Numbered from the stretch's first letter, positions 35,887-45,971 are shown. The stretch is DNA of 47,087 bases from Dactylosporangium sp. (GCA_013041765.1 JABDRL010000288.1:1-47087); one strand, 5' to 3'. Program-made: numbers and translations. Notes: generated by a model not told the origin, from the sequence alone.

Positions 35887-37251
35887 ATGGTTGAGATCAT
35901 TCCGCTGGACACGCCGTCACTCGGCGATCGCAGCTACATCGTCCATGACGGCGAGGTCGCCATCGTGGTCGATCCGCAGCGTGACTACGACCGGGTGCTC
36001 GCGGTCACCGGGCCCCGGGGCCTGCGTATCACCCATGTCTTCGAGACCCACATCCACAACGACTACGTCACCGGGGGATACCGCCTGGCGAGAACGGTCG
36101 GTGCGGCCTACGTCCTCAACGCCGACGACACCGTCGGCTTCGACCGGGTGCCGGCCCGGGACGGTGACATCTTCGAGACCGGACGCCTGCGGGTCCGGGC
36201 GCTGCACACCCCGGGCCACACGTTCACGCACCTGTCCTACGCGCTGGAGGCCGACGGCCAGCACCTCGCGATCTTCACCGGTGGTTCCCTGCTGTACGGA
36301 TCGACTGGCCGGCCCGACCTGCTCGGCACCCAGCACGCCGACACCCTGGCCCGGCACCAGCACTCCTCGGCCCGACGCATCGCGACGGAGCTGCCGCCCG
36401 AGGCCGAGGTCTACCCGACCCACGGGTTCGGCAGCTTCTGCTCGGCCACCCAGGCCGATGGGCTGTCCTCCACCGTCGGCGCCGAGGCCAAGACCAACCC
36501 GGTGCTGACCCTCGACCAGGAGGCGTACGTGCGGGTGCTGCTCGCCGGCCTGGACGCCTACCCGGCGTACTACGCCCACATGGCGCCGGCCAACGCCGCC
36601 GGCCCGGCCGAGGTGGATCTGACTCCGCCGGAGCAGGCCGACCCGGAGGAACTGCGTCGCCGCATCCACGCCGGAGAATGGGTCATCGACCTGCGCGAGC
36701 GCACGGCCTTCGCCGCGGGGCACCTGGGCGGCACCCTCAACATCGGCCTCGACGGGAACTTCGTGACGTACCTGGGCTGGCTCATCCCCTGGGGCATGGC
36801 GGTGACCCTGCTCGGGGAGAGCGCGGAGCAGGTCGCGGAGGCCCAGCGCGACCTGGCCCGCATCGGCATCGACCGGCCAGAGGCAGCCGCCGTCGGTACG
36901 CCGGAGGCCTGGTCCGGCGGTATGCCGCTGGCGATCCTGCCCACCGCCAACTTCACCGCCCTGCGGGAGGCCATGCGCACCGACCCGGCCCCGACCGTCC
37001 TCGACGTGCGGCGCGCGGCCGAGCGGCAGGCATCCCACCTGCTAGGGTCGCTGCACGTGCCGTTGCACGAGCTGTCCAGCCGGCTGGCCGAGGTACCCAC
37101 CGACCGCCAGGTGTGGGTGCACTGCGCCGCCGGCTACCGGGCGGCGATCGCGGCCTCGATGCTCGCCAGGGAAGGGGTTTCCGTGGTGCTCGTCGACGAT
37201 GACTATGACCGGGTGAGCGACACGGGGCTTCCGGTTCTCGTCGCGGCCTGA
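35887..37251 (+). CDS. Persulfide dioxygenase-like beta-lactamase-fold protein fused to two rhodanese domains
   Basis: A 454-residue protein. Residues ~1-200 form a metallo-beta-lactamase domain of the ETHE1/BlhA type. The metal motif is THIHNDYVTGG, with H55, H57 and D59; the last position, normally His in HxHxDH, is Tyr60, as in the actinobacterial branch. HTPGHTFTHLSY is the next ligand site. Residues ~260-345 form a rhodanese lacking the Cys. Residues ~370-454 form an active rhodanese with VHCAAGYRA (C413). It probably oxidises glutathione/mycothiol or protein persulfide to sulfite and transfers sulfur. GGGGG before ATG 35887 is the ribosome site. Confidence 0.88.
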   Translation: MVEIIPLDTPSLGDRSYIVHDGEVAIVVDPQRDYDRVLAVTGPRGLRITHVFETHIHNDYVTGGYRLARTVGAAYVLNADDTVGFDRVPARDGDIFETGRLRVRALHTPGHTFTHLSYALEADGQHLAIFTGGSLLYGSTGRPDLLGTQHADTLARHQHSSARRIATELPPEAEVYPTHGFGSFCSATQADGLSSTVGAEAKTNPVLTLDQEAYVRVLLAGLDAYPAYYAHMAPANAAGPAEVDLTPPEQADPEELRRRIHAGEWVIDLRERTAFAAGHLGGTLNIGLDGNFVTYLGWLIPWGMAVTLLGESAEQVAEAQRDLARIGIDRPEAAAVGTPEAWSGGMPLAILPTANFTALREAMRTDPAPTVLDVRRAAERQASHLLGSLHVPLHELSSRLAEVPTDRQVWVHCAAGYRAAIAASMLAREGVSVVLVDDDYDRVSDTGLPVLVAA

Positions 37252-37308
37252 GACAACGGGGAGGTTCGTGACGGCGGCATCCGGCACGGCGGAACGGGGT
37301 CAGCCGGC

Positions 37309-38106
37309 GTGAACATCGCCCTGACCCTGGTCGCCGCCGTGGTCGTGGGGCTGGTCGTCGGCACGCTCGGCGGGGGCGGTTCGATCCTGACCGTCCCGCT
37401 GCTGCTGTACGTCGCCCAGATCCCCCCGCGGCAGGCCATCGCGATGTCGCTGTTCATCGTCGGCACGACCTGCCTCGCCGGCCTGGCCACCCATGCGCAC
37501 GCCGGACGGGTGCGGTGGAAGACCGGGGCCATGTTCGCCTCCGGCGGCATGGTCGGCGCCTACCTTGGTGGTCGCGGTGCCGAGTACCTTCCGGCGGCCC
37601 TCCTGCTCATCGGGTTCGGGACCATGATGGCGGCGACGGCCGTCGCGATGCTCCGGCCGGGGACCGGTAGGTCCGCCGAGCCTGCCGGGACGCGTGACGG
37701 CGCGGCCCCCGGTGCGCGCCGGGCCACCGCCGGTCGCCGCCTCGGCGTGATCCTGGCCCAGGGCACCGCCGTCGGCAGCGTGACCGGGCTGGTCGGGGCC
37801 GGCGGGGGGTTCATCGTCGTGCCAGCGCTGGTGCTGCTCGGCGGGCTGGGCATGGCCGAGGCGGTCGGGACGTCTCTGTTGGTCATCGCCGCGCAGGCCT
37901 TCGCCGGGTTCGCCGGGCACCTGCACGGGGTGGCGCTGCCCTGGCCGATGACGATCGCGGTGACCGCTGTGGCGGTGGTCAGCGCCGTCGGCGGCGCGCG
38001 CCTGGCCGGCGGGATCGACGAGCGGCGGCTGCGGCAGGGCTTCGGCTGGCTGGTCGCCACCATGGCCGTGGTCGTGCTGGCCGGCCAGGCATATTCCCTG
38101 GCCTGA
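37309..38106 (+). CDS. TauE/SafE-family sulfite/organosulfonate exporter
   Basis: A 265-residue polytopic membrane protein with about 8 TM helices in two repeats. The TauE/SafE glycine motif occurs twice: VGTLGGGGSILTVPLLL near residue 20 and TGLVGAGGGFIVVPALVL near residue 160. It starts with GTG 37309, 57 bp after the persulfide dioxygenase gene. The likely role is export of sulfite produced by that enzyme. It lies in the same operon and probably shares the CsoR-like operator. Confidence 0.88.
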   Translation: MNIALTLVAAVVVGLVVGTLGGGGSILTVPLLLYVAQIPPRQAIAMSLFIVGTTCLAGLATHAHAGRVRWKTGAMFASGGMVGAYLGGRGAEYLPAALLLIGFGTMMAATAVAMLRPGTGRSAEPAGTRDGAAPGARRATAGRRLGVILAQGTAVGSVTGLVGAGGGFIVVPALVLLGGLGMAEAVGTSLLVIAAQAFAGFAGHLHGVALPWPMTIAVTAVAVVSAVGGARLAGGIDERRLRQGFGWLVATMAVVVLAGQAYSLA

Positions 38107-38644
38107 GCGGGCGCGGCCAGGACGATCGAGGCTCGGCACGCTGCCGTTTCCGCTCCGCCGTGCCGCATCGCGCCTCGCCCCGCATGCCGAACCGGACGGC
38201 ATCGGCGATCCGGAGTACCTGACCTGGAACGGCTGGCGCGGCTACGAGCGGGTGCGGGTGCGCCGGGGCGATGGCCAGACCATGACCACCCTGTCGGAGC
38301 ACACGTATCTGCGGGGGATGCACGGCGACCAGTTGCCCGGGGGCGGAACCCGGTCGGTGACCCGTACCGACTCGGTCGGCGGTTCCTACGTCGACGAGAA
38401 CGAGCTGGCCGGGTTCGAGATCGAGAGCGCGAGTTGCAACGGGTCGGCGGTGGTCGAGAAGACCACCACGTCGCCGTGGCGGTACGAGACGGCCAGCCAG
38501 ACCTGGTCGTGGGGCGGTGGCGTGTTCGGCGACCCCGGACCGGGCCACGCAGGTCATCGCGCACGGGCGTACCTGGTACGACGGGCTGTCCTTCGGCGCG
38601 GAGCCGGTGCGCGGCGATCCGACCAGGACCGAGAAACTCGCCTC

Positions 38645-38668
38645 GCACGACGGCACGACGGCACGACG
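38645..38668. repeat. Triplicated 8-bp unit GCACGACG (frame-changing)
   Basis: Three perfect head-to-tail copies. Two copies would keep the reading frame used upstream (DGTTATFVT); the third shifts it. This accounts for one of the frameshifts in the RHS gene. Confidence 0.85.
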
Positions 38669-41600
38669 GCGACGTTCGTGACGGTCACCGAGGGCACGTT
38701 CGACACCTACGGTCGCCAGCTGACCAGCACTGATGCCACCGGGGCCACGACCACCACCGGGTACACCGAGACCGATGGTCTGGCGACGGCGAAGGTGGAG
38801 ACCGCCCCGGCGGTCACGGTGGGGACCACCCAGGTGGCGTTCACCACGACCACGGAGTTCGCCCCGGAATGGGGGCAGCAGGTCGGGCAGGTGGACGTCA
38901 ACGGCCGGCGCACGGATCTGGGGTACGACGCCCTGGGGCGGCTGACCGGGGTGTGGCTGGCCAACCGGTACCAGGACCGGCAGACGCCGAGCATCCGGTA
39001 CAGCTACACGCTGGACGGGGTGCATCCCACCGCGGTGATGACCGAGAAGGTCAAGATCAGCGGCGAGTACATGGCCGAGTACCAGATCTATGACGGGTTC
39101 CTGCGGCCGAGACAGACCCAGGTGCCTGGGCCCGATGGCGGGCGGCTGGTGGCCGACACCTTCTATACGGCTACCGGGCAGGTGGCGAAGGCCAACGACA
39201 CCTACTATGCCGAGGGCGGGGCCTCGGGGGAGTTGCTGCCATCGACCAACGGCGATGTCGACCTGCAGATGGCCTACGTCTATGACGGTGCCGACCGGGT
39301 CACCGACACGATCACGCTGGTGGCCGGGCAGGAACGGTGGCGGACGGTCACGTCCTACGGCGGCGACCGCACGCATGTGGATCCCCCGGCCGGGGGGACC
39401 CCGACCACGACCATCACCGACGCTCGCGGGCAGACGGTGCGGCTGCGGCAGTACCACGGGGACGGGCCGTCGGGGGATTTCGACGCGACGACGTATGCGT
39501 ACACGGCCGCCGGCCAGCTGGCGTCGGTGGCCGATCCGGCGGGCAACGTCTGGAGTTACGGCTATGACCAGCGGAGTCGGAAGGTCTGGGCCGATGACCC
39601 GGATGCCGGGTACAGCACGTTCGGCTACGACGATCTGGACCGGTTGACGGCGACGACCGACGCCCGGGGCGTGCTGCTGACGACCACCTATGACGTGCTG
39701 GGCCGGCGGACGGCCAGCTACGAGGGCGATGCTGCCACGGGTACGAAGTTGTCGGCTTGGGGTACGACACGAAGTTCAAGGGGCAGCTGTTCTCCTCGAC
39801 CCAGTATGTCAACGGGCAGGCGTACATGGTGCTGGCCATGGACATGGATGCCATGTACCGGCCGATCCGGACCCGGTATGTCATCCCCGCCGATGCCGGG
39901 GCCGAACTCAAGGGCGTCTACGACTTCACCACCGGATACAACTACGACGGCACGGTGCAGGGCACTACGGTTCCCGCCGCTGGGGATCTGATTGGCGAGC
40001 CCGTGGTCTACATGTACGACGACCTGCAACGGGTGACCAGCATCATCAGCGCCACCAGCGGTCTGGCAAGCGGGTTCACCTATGCGCAGACCGGTGAGTT
40101 GCTGCAACTGGCGCTGAACACCGGGGGCAAGACGGCCTGGGTGACCAATACCTACGAGGAGGGTACGAAGCGGCTGACGCGGTCGATGCTGACGAGGCAG
40201 TCGACGACGGACGTGCCCCGGCCGACCAGTGACATCGATCAGCACTATGGCTATGACGATGCCGGGAACGTGCTGTCGATCGCGGATACCCCGGCAACGG
40301 GCGAGCGGGATATTCAGTGTTTCGCCCACGATTACCTGCGGCGAATGACGCAGGCGTGGAGCACGGCCACTACCGCCGAGGATCCGTGTGCTGGGGGTCC
40401 GGAGACCGGTGGGGTCGGGGGTCCGGCGCCGTATGCCCAGTCGTTCACCTTTGATACGGCCGGGAACCGGTTGACCGAGCAGAGTTTGGTGTCGGGGGTG
40501 ACCACCGGGGAAGTGGAGCGCACCTACACCTACCCGGACGCTGGGCAGGACCGGCCGCATGCGCTGACGTCCATGGTGGAGACGGCCTCGACCGGGGAGC
40601 GGTTGTCGTCGTATACCTACGATGCGGCGGGGAACACCACCGGGCGGGAAATCGTCGACCAGGAACAGGCGCTGACCTGGGATGCCGCGGGGCATCTGGA
40701 CTCGGCGACCCGGGCGGGGGAGACGACAGGGTTCGTGTATTCCGCCGACGGGGACCGGTTGCTGCGGCGGGAGTCCGGGGCGACGACGGTGTATTTGCCG
40801 GGGATGGAGCTTCGGCTGGATACGGCCACGGGGGCGGTGGCCACGACGCATTACTACCCGATCTCGGATACGGCGATGATCGTGCGTACCTCGGGTGGGG
40901 TGCAGTTCCAGATCGCCGACCGCCATGGGACCGGTCAGGCCGCAGTGGACGCCACCACCGGGGAGTTGGCGTATCGGCGGTCGACGCCGTTCGGGTCGCC
41001 TCGGGGGGTGCAGCCGGATGCGGGGCTGTGGAAGGGCGAGAAGGGCTTTGTCGGTGGGACTCAGGATGTGTCGACGGGGTTGACGCATCTGGGGGCGCGG
41101 GAGTACGACCCGGATACCGGGCGGTTTATTTCGGTGGATCCGGTGTTGGATGTGACCGATCCGCAGCAGATGAATGCGTATGGGTATTCGAACAACAGTC
41201 CGGTGTCGTTCAGTGATCCGTCGGGGTTGAAGCTGTGTTCGGATGATTCCTGCGGGATGGGTGCGGACTATGTGGACCTGGCTGGTAATTACCATGAGGT
41301 GCCGGGGCACAACGATGGGTGTGGTGGGTGTTCGGGGGCGGTTGATCCGACGGTCAACACGACGCAGACCAAGATGCGGAAAATCCGGGGGGAGAACAAT
41401 CGTGCCAAGCAGGTCGTGACCGAGGTTGCGATTGAGCTTGGGAAGATTCTCATGGATGAGTTGGGAATCACGGATGCGTTGGATTGTTTTACCACGGGGA
41501 ATCTGGGGGCGTGTGCGGCTACGGCGGTGACGGTGATTTCCAGTTTGATCGGGGGGATCGCCGGGAAGTTGATCGCGAAGTACGGGGCGCGTTGGGCCAA

Positions 41601-42141
41601 ACTCGGGAGGCTGATTGACAGGCTGAAGAACCTGGGGAGCAAGCTGATTGATGCTGTTGGGGACTGGATGAAGGGTCGTAAGGCCCTCAAACAGGCCGAG
41701 GCAGCCGTTGAGAGTTGTGCGACGGCCAACAGTTTTGTGCCGGGCACCCTGGTGGTGATGGCCGATGGGTCGACCAGGCCGATCGAGGAGGTCGAGGCCG
41801 GGGATACGGTGCTGGCCACCGATCCCGAGACCGGGCAGAGTGCGCCAAAGACCGTGGTGGCCACAATCGTGGGCAACGGTGACAGGAACCTGGTTCAGGT
41901 CACGGTGGACACCGACGGTTCGGCCGGGTGGGCGATGGGGCGGTTGGTCAGGCCACGCGGTCGGGGGCTGGGGCGGGCGACGGGGTCATCGTGGCCACCG
42001 ATGGGCATCCGTTCTGGGTGGTTGATCTCCAGGCGTGGGTGAAGGCCACCGCTCTTCAACCCGGGCAGTGGTTGCGGACGTCGGCTGGGACGTGGGTGCA
42101 GGTCACGGCCGTCAGCCGGTGGACCCAGCAGGCCGGGGTCC

Positions 42142-42213
42142 ACAACCTCACCATCGACGACATCCACACGTACTATGTGGTGGCCGGTAGCGCGCCGGTG
42201 CTGGTGCACAACA
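42142..42213 (+). repeat. Hint 3'-end repeat, copy A
   Basis: 72 bp encoding NLTIDDIHTYYVVAG...VLVHN of the RHS gene. It matches 45833-45904 in inverted orientation with 5 mismatches, the longest run being 28 bp. Codon phase is the same in both copies. Confidence 0.9.
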
Positions 42214-42511
42214 CTGGACCATGCGATATTGACGCAGCTACGCCGACGGGAAGCAAGGGAAATCCTTTACTCACAAGGACGCCAAATCAGCCGGGCACCA
42301 TCAATGGACGTGATTATTCGGGTCACGCGCTTGATCGCGTGCAGCAGCAGGGAATCATGCCGTCAGCGGTCGAAAATGCCACCCGCGGCCCAGCCATTCC
42401 AGGAAAGGTGCCTGGGACGACGGCGTATTATGACGGCGCTAACAACATCACCGTGATTACCGATAGCGCGAGCGGTCGAGTCGTCACGGTAGACTATGGG
42501 AAGATTCGGCA

Positions 42512-42847
42512 ATGAGTGAGGACGACGTGGCTCCTGACCTGCGGCTTCGTGCCGTGGCCAGTAGCGCGCTGGCTGGCTACAGGGCTGGCACTGTTCCGTT
42601 GCGACGGCTCATCGAGGACCTAGACGTTGTGTGGAGTAGGCTTTCCTCCTCGGAGTGGAGCGACGATTTCAGGGGCCATTGGTGGACTCTTGAGCAGGTC
42701 TATGCAGTCGCGGTGGATCGCGGGCAGATCAACTCAATGCCACTAGAATCGTTGGCTGCCATAGACGAAGCGATCGCAGGTCTCGAAGCGCTAGTAGAAT
42801 CCTGGTCAGAGGCCACAGATAGATCGACGGAGCGTCAGGACAATTAG
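42512..42847 (+). CDS. Probable immunity protein for the RHS toxin tip
   Basis: A 111-residue acidic, helical protein, ATG at 42512 in ATGA overlap with the toxin stop. The position directly behind the tip and its size are those of polymorphic toxin immunity genes. It contains DFRGHWWTLEQVYAVA and a C-terminal Ala/Glu-rich helix. No family name recognised. The region is less GC-rich than its flanks. Confidence 0.7.
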   Translation: MSEDDVAPDLRLRAVASSALAGYRAGTVPLRRLIEDLDVVWSRLSSSEWSDDFRGHWWTLEQVYAVAVDRGQINSMPLESLAAIDEAIAGLEALVESWSEATDRSTERQDN

Positions 42848-43174
42848 CGGCTGATTGGAGGATTGGTGTCACTACTGAGCGTATCGCTACCACCTCGTTG
42901 TGTGCTGGTGGCCGTGGTTGTTCGTCCCGGTTGCTGTCCCGGCCGCTGTCACGCACTTGGTACGTATGTAAATTAATGGATACGAGGCTGTCCGATTGCG
43001 ACGGTCGAATGACTTGGCTCGGTGGCACACCGCGTAGCGCCGTGGCGCGGATCGCCGGGAGCACGATGGCGGTTGACTCGTGAAGCGATCATCACGGCCG
43101 ATTCCGGCCGGTGCTCGGCTGCTGCTCACCCGGGTCAGATCTCGTTGCGTGGGCGCGTGCGCGCGGGCCGAAGG
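42848..43174. other. 327-bp region before IS3 element
   Basis: No convincing gene. Base composition is mixed and includes an AT-rich stretch at 42960-42980. It does not look like the missing 5' half of the IS630 gene at 44420. Confidence 0.4.
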
Positions 43175-43226
43175 TGTCCCGCCCCGGGTTTGATGGAGAC
43201 ATCGAAGCCTGGGAGGAATACCAGCG

Positions 43227-43544
43227 ATGCCCGCACCGAAGAAGTACCCCGACGACCTGCGTGAGCGTGCGACCCGGTTGGCGGCCGAGGCCCGCCGTGA
43301 TCCGGCCAGCGCGGTCGGAGCGATCCGGCGGATCGCCGGTCAACTCGGTGTGCACCCCGAGGCGCTGCGGACCTGGGTGAAACGGGCCGAGACCGATGTC
43401 GGTGACCGGCCGGGCACCACCAGCACCGACGCCGAACGCATCGCCGCCCTCGAACGAGAGAATCGGGAGCCGCGCCGGGCGAACCAAATCCTGAGGTCAG
43501 CGGCGACTTTCTTCGCGGCGGAGCTGGACCGTCCATCGCGATGA
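43227..43544 (+). CDS. IS3-family OrfA
   Basis: A 105-residue OrfA. It has the N-terminal helix-turn-helix KYPDDLRERATRLAAEARR, then VHPEALRTWVKRAE, and a C-terminal leucine-zipper segment ERIAALERENREPRRANQIL. It binds IS ends and is fused with OrfB by programmed frameshifting in intact elements. A GGAGGAATACC ribosome site precedes the ATG. Confidence 0.9.
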   Translation: MPAPKKYPDDLRERATRLAAEARRDPASAVGAIRRIAGQLGVHPEALRTWVKRAETDVGDRPGTTSTDAERIAALERENREPRRANQILRSAATFFAAELDRPSR

Positions 43545-44389
43545 AGGTCGAATTCGTCGACTCCCAGCGGGAAGAGCACGGTGTCCAGCCGGTCCCGCGG
43601 GCGCTCGAAGGCACGCCGGCACAGATCGCACCGTCGACCTACTACGCTGCCAAGATCCGTCCGGCCTCGGCCCGCTCACGGTGCGACGACGCCCTGACCG
43701 CGATGATCGAGCAAATTCACGTCGAGAACTACGGCGTCTACGGCGCTCGCAAGATCTGGCACGAGCTGCTGCGCGACAGGTCACCGCGCACGACCTGGCC
43801 CGCACCCGAGACCGGACGCCCCGGTGACCTGGTCAAACGTGACTTCACCGCAGTGCGCCCGAACCAGCTGTGGGTGGCGGACCTGGCCTACGTGCGCACC
43901 AGCGTGGGTTGGGTGTACGCCGCGTTCGTCCTGGACGTGTACTCCCGCATGATCGTCGGCTGGCAGATATCGACGAGCCTCTACGCCGACCTGGCCCTCG
44001 ACGCGCTGAAGATGGCGATCTGGCGCCGCGAGAACCAGGATGCTGACCTGCAAGGACTGGTCCACCGCTCCGACCGGGGAGTCCAATATCGAGCAATCCG
44101 CTACACCCAACGCCTCGCCGAGGCCGGGGGCGTCGCCTCGGTCGGATCCAAGGGCGACTCCTACGACAACGCCATGGCCGAAGCCTTCAACTCCCTCCAC
44201 AAGGCCGAACTCGTCCGCAACAAGGGACCCTGGCGCGGACTCGACGACCTGGAGATGGCCACCGTCGAGTACATCGACTGGTACAACAACCGGCGGCTGC
44301 ATGGCGAACTCGGCCACGTCCCACCCGCCGAGTACGAAGCCCTACACGCGATGACCCAGCCGGTCACCGCATCCCTGAAAACCAGCTAA
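43541..44389 (+). pseudogene. IS3-family OrfB transposase with in-frame internal deletion
   Basis: A 282-residue OrfB. The integrase core is present: LWVADLAYVRTS (D), VHRSDRGVQY (D), and GDSYDNAMAEAFNSLHKAEL (E). The HTH_21 segment that should follow VYGARKIWHELLRD (around 43780) is missing: the protein jumps directly to SPRTTWPAPETGRPGDLV. About 30 residues are gone compared with relatives. Activity is doubtful. The ATG overlaps the orfA stop, where a -1 frameshift would be expected. Confidence 0.75.
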
Positions 44390-44419
44390 CCAACTCTCCA
44401 TCAAACCCGGGGCTTGACA

Positions 44420-45017
44420 GCTAGCGGCGGCCCGGAGCGCCTGGCTGTGCTTCGAAGACGAGGCCGGGGCGACCCGTCGGCCGCCGCGTGCGAAGACCTG
44501 GGCCCGACGCGGTCACCGGCCGGTGGTCAAGACCAGTGCGGGGGGTTCGGGGCGGGTATCGATCGCCGGGCTGCTGTGCCTGAGCCCGGGCGAGGTGGGC
44601 CAGGTGTTCTACCGCACGCGGGTCCACCGTGGTCGCCGTGGTGAGCGGCGCAGCCTCAGCGAAGCTGACTACATCACGCTGCTCGACCACGTCCACCAGC
44701 GCCTGGGCGCCCCGATGATCGTGATCTGGGACGGAGCCAACACCCACCTCAGCGCCCGGATGCGCGCGTTGGTCGAGGCCAGAAGCTGGTTGACGGTCAT
44801 CCGTCTGCCCGCCCACGCACCCGAGCTCAATCCGGCGGAGGGGATCTGGTCGCGGCTCAAGGCCCGGCTGGCCAACCAGGTGATCACCACACTGGACGAC
44901 CTGCTCCGGCTGGTCCACGACGGGATGCGCGACATCCAGCGACACCCGGACCTGGCAGCCGGGTTCCTCGCCCAGACCGGAATGACCTTGGAACCCGAGA
45001 TCCCCTGGCCACCCTGA
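44420..45017 (+). pseudogene. IS630-family transposase, 5'-truncated
   Basis: The frame is open from the IS3 edge to 45017. The DDE catalytic core is readable: SAWLCFEDEAGATRRPPRAK (first D), VIWDGANTH (second D) and LNPAEGIWSRLKARLANQ (E). The N-terminal HTH half is absent, most likely removed when the IS3 element inserted or by deletion at its right end. The GTG at 44523 is an internal codon, not the original start. Confidence 0.85.
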
Positions 45018-45049
45018 CTCTGACCCTGACCATTCAGCAGGTGTAGGAA

Positions 45050-45511
45050 CTATGGATTATCATCACGGAGGATTTCAAGCTTTTCGAGAGGGAAAGAAGC
45101 CCCTTGCCAAGCCCCCGCATACAGTTCAGCAGTATCGTACCGTTCGAGGAGGGCTTCGGTCAGCATTCGCACCTGGAGAATCAGATTTGCGGTGTCAACG
45201 CTGCCCTGCCAGCGCAGCACCCCACCGCTCCACCGTTTATGCTCCGACTCCATATCACAGAAGCTCACTATCTGCACATACACACCCTCTGCGGCACCAG
45301 CAAAGAATATACAGTTACCGCCCGGCTCTGCGGGCAGAAACGCAATCGCCGAACTAGATCCGCGCCGCAAATCAATTGCGGCTTGAACCAATGATCCGAG
45401 ACCATCTCCCACATAAGTGGTACGGACCTTCACCGCCTCTCCCCGAAAGTTCCAGACTAAACTTGCCGAACCCACGTTCTCGATATTCCATTCAAGTGAC
45501 AACTCATCCAT
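45050..45511 (-). CDS. Probable immunity protein of the orphan toxin tip
   Basis: A 153-residue protein. The ATG at 45511 starts 4 bp after the toxin stop, with GAAGGG upstream; the frame remains open to 45550. It reads ELSLEWNIENVGSASLVWNF and has a C-terminal helical half (DTANLILQVRMLTEALLER). GC content is clearly lower than the flanking DNA, suggesting acquired DNA. No family recognised; assignment is by position. Confidence 0.65.
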   Translation of the reverse strand: MDELSLEWNIENVGSASLVWNFRGEAVKVRTTYVGDGLGSLVQAAIDLRRGSSSAIAFLPAEPGGNCIFFAGAAEGVYVQIVSFCDMESEHKRWSGGVLRWQGSVDTANLILQVRMLTEALLERYDTAELYAGAWQGASFPLEKLEILRDDNP

Positions 45512-45515
45512 CAAA

Positions 45516-45971
45516 TCAGCCCTTCGGGTACGCCGTCCGAAGCGTTCCATCTGGATTGCGCACGACCTCTACAATTTGCTCACCCCGAGATCCAATGGGA
45601 TACTCGAGATCCTGGGTATGAATTGTCCCGTCCCGAGAAAGTCCGGTCACGGGGTCCAGTGTATTTGATCGACCTGGAGTTTTGGCAGTATCTTCGATTA
45701 GATCACCAATATCATCTAACTCAAGGTAATTGGAATACTGCCTATTTTCCGGCGTAACTCCCGGACTACCATCGACATGCTCGTAAAGCACGTGTTGCCA
45801 TCCGTCGCCTTCGAAGAGGTTGCCGCAACTGCTGTTGTGCACCAGCACCGGCTCGTTGCCGGCTACCACATAGTACGTGTGGATGTCGTCGACGGTGAGG
45901 TTGTACATGTCCTGGCCGCCGGTGTGGGTGTCGACCGCGAGAACGATGACCTTGTCGTCGGCGGATGACAC
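45516..45971 (-). CDS. Orphan Hint-tail/toxin tip (BECR/EndoU-like nuclease candidate)
   Basis: A 151-residue ORF with GTG at 45971. Residues ~10-48 are the end of a Hint domain (MYNLTVDDIHTYYVVAG, then VLVHNS). The rest is a toxin-like domain: WQHVLYEHVDGS (two His), DDIGDLIEDT, GEQIVEVVRNPDGTLRTAYPKG. The H...H and TAYP endings recall BECR-fold RNases, but this is a weak match. There is no RHS core upstream, so it is an orphan tip. It cannot be made into a toxin unless joined to an RHS shell. Confidence 0.7.
   Translation of the reverse strand: MSSADDKVIVLAVDTHTGGQDMYNLTVDDIHTYYVVAGNEPVLVHNSSCGNLFEGDGWQHVLYEHVDGSPGVTPENRQYSNYLELDDIGDLIEDTAKTPGRSNTLDPVTGLSRDGTIHTQDLEYPIGSRGEQIVEVVRNPDGTLRTAYPKG
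45833..45904 (-). repeat. Hint 3'-end repeat, copy B (inverted)
   Basis: Same 72 bp as 42142-42213, read from the opposite strand; 67 of 72 bases agree. Confidence 0.9.

Larger units (their letters stand above)
38177..42515 (+). pseudogene. RHS/YD-repeat polymorphic toxin with Hint domain and toxin tip, 5'-truncated and frameshifted
   Basis: The RHS core is readable from about 38177 (DPEYLTWNGWRGYERV...) to the conserved core end DPDTGRFISVDPVL and NAYGYSNNSPVSFSDPSGL near 41220. No start or signal is present, so the N-terminus is lost. A Hint autoprotease domain follows (SFVPGTLVVMADGSTRPIEE ... ATDGHPFWVV ... DIHTYYVVAG). A ~75-residue C-terminal tip ends it, containing YSGHALDRVQQQGIMPS, similar to DUF4258/BECR-type RNase tips. 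Frame breaks are near 38530, at the 8-bp triplication 38645-38668, in a G run at 39759, and in a G run near 41925. The stop overlaps the immunity gene (ATGA). Confidence 0.85.
43175..44419 (+). mobile_element. IS3-family insertion sequence
   Basis: Terminal inverted repeats of 25 bp (43175-43199 TGTCCCGCCCCGGGTTTGAT..., and 44395-44419 in reverse) match with 2 differences. It carries orfA and orfB overlapping by ATGA. No target duplication is visible: AGG precedes the left end and GCT follows the right end. It abuts the truncated IS630 gene. Confidence 0.88.
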
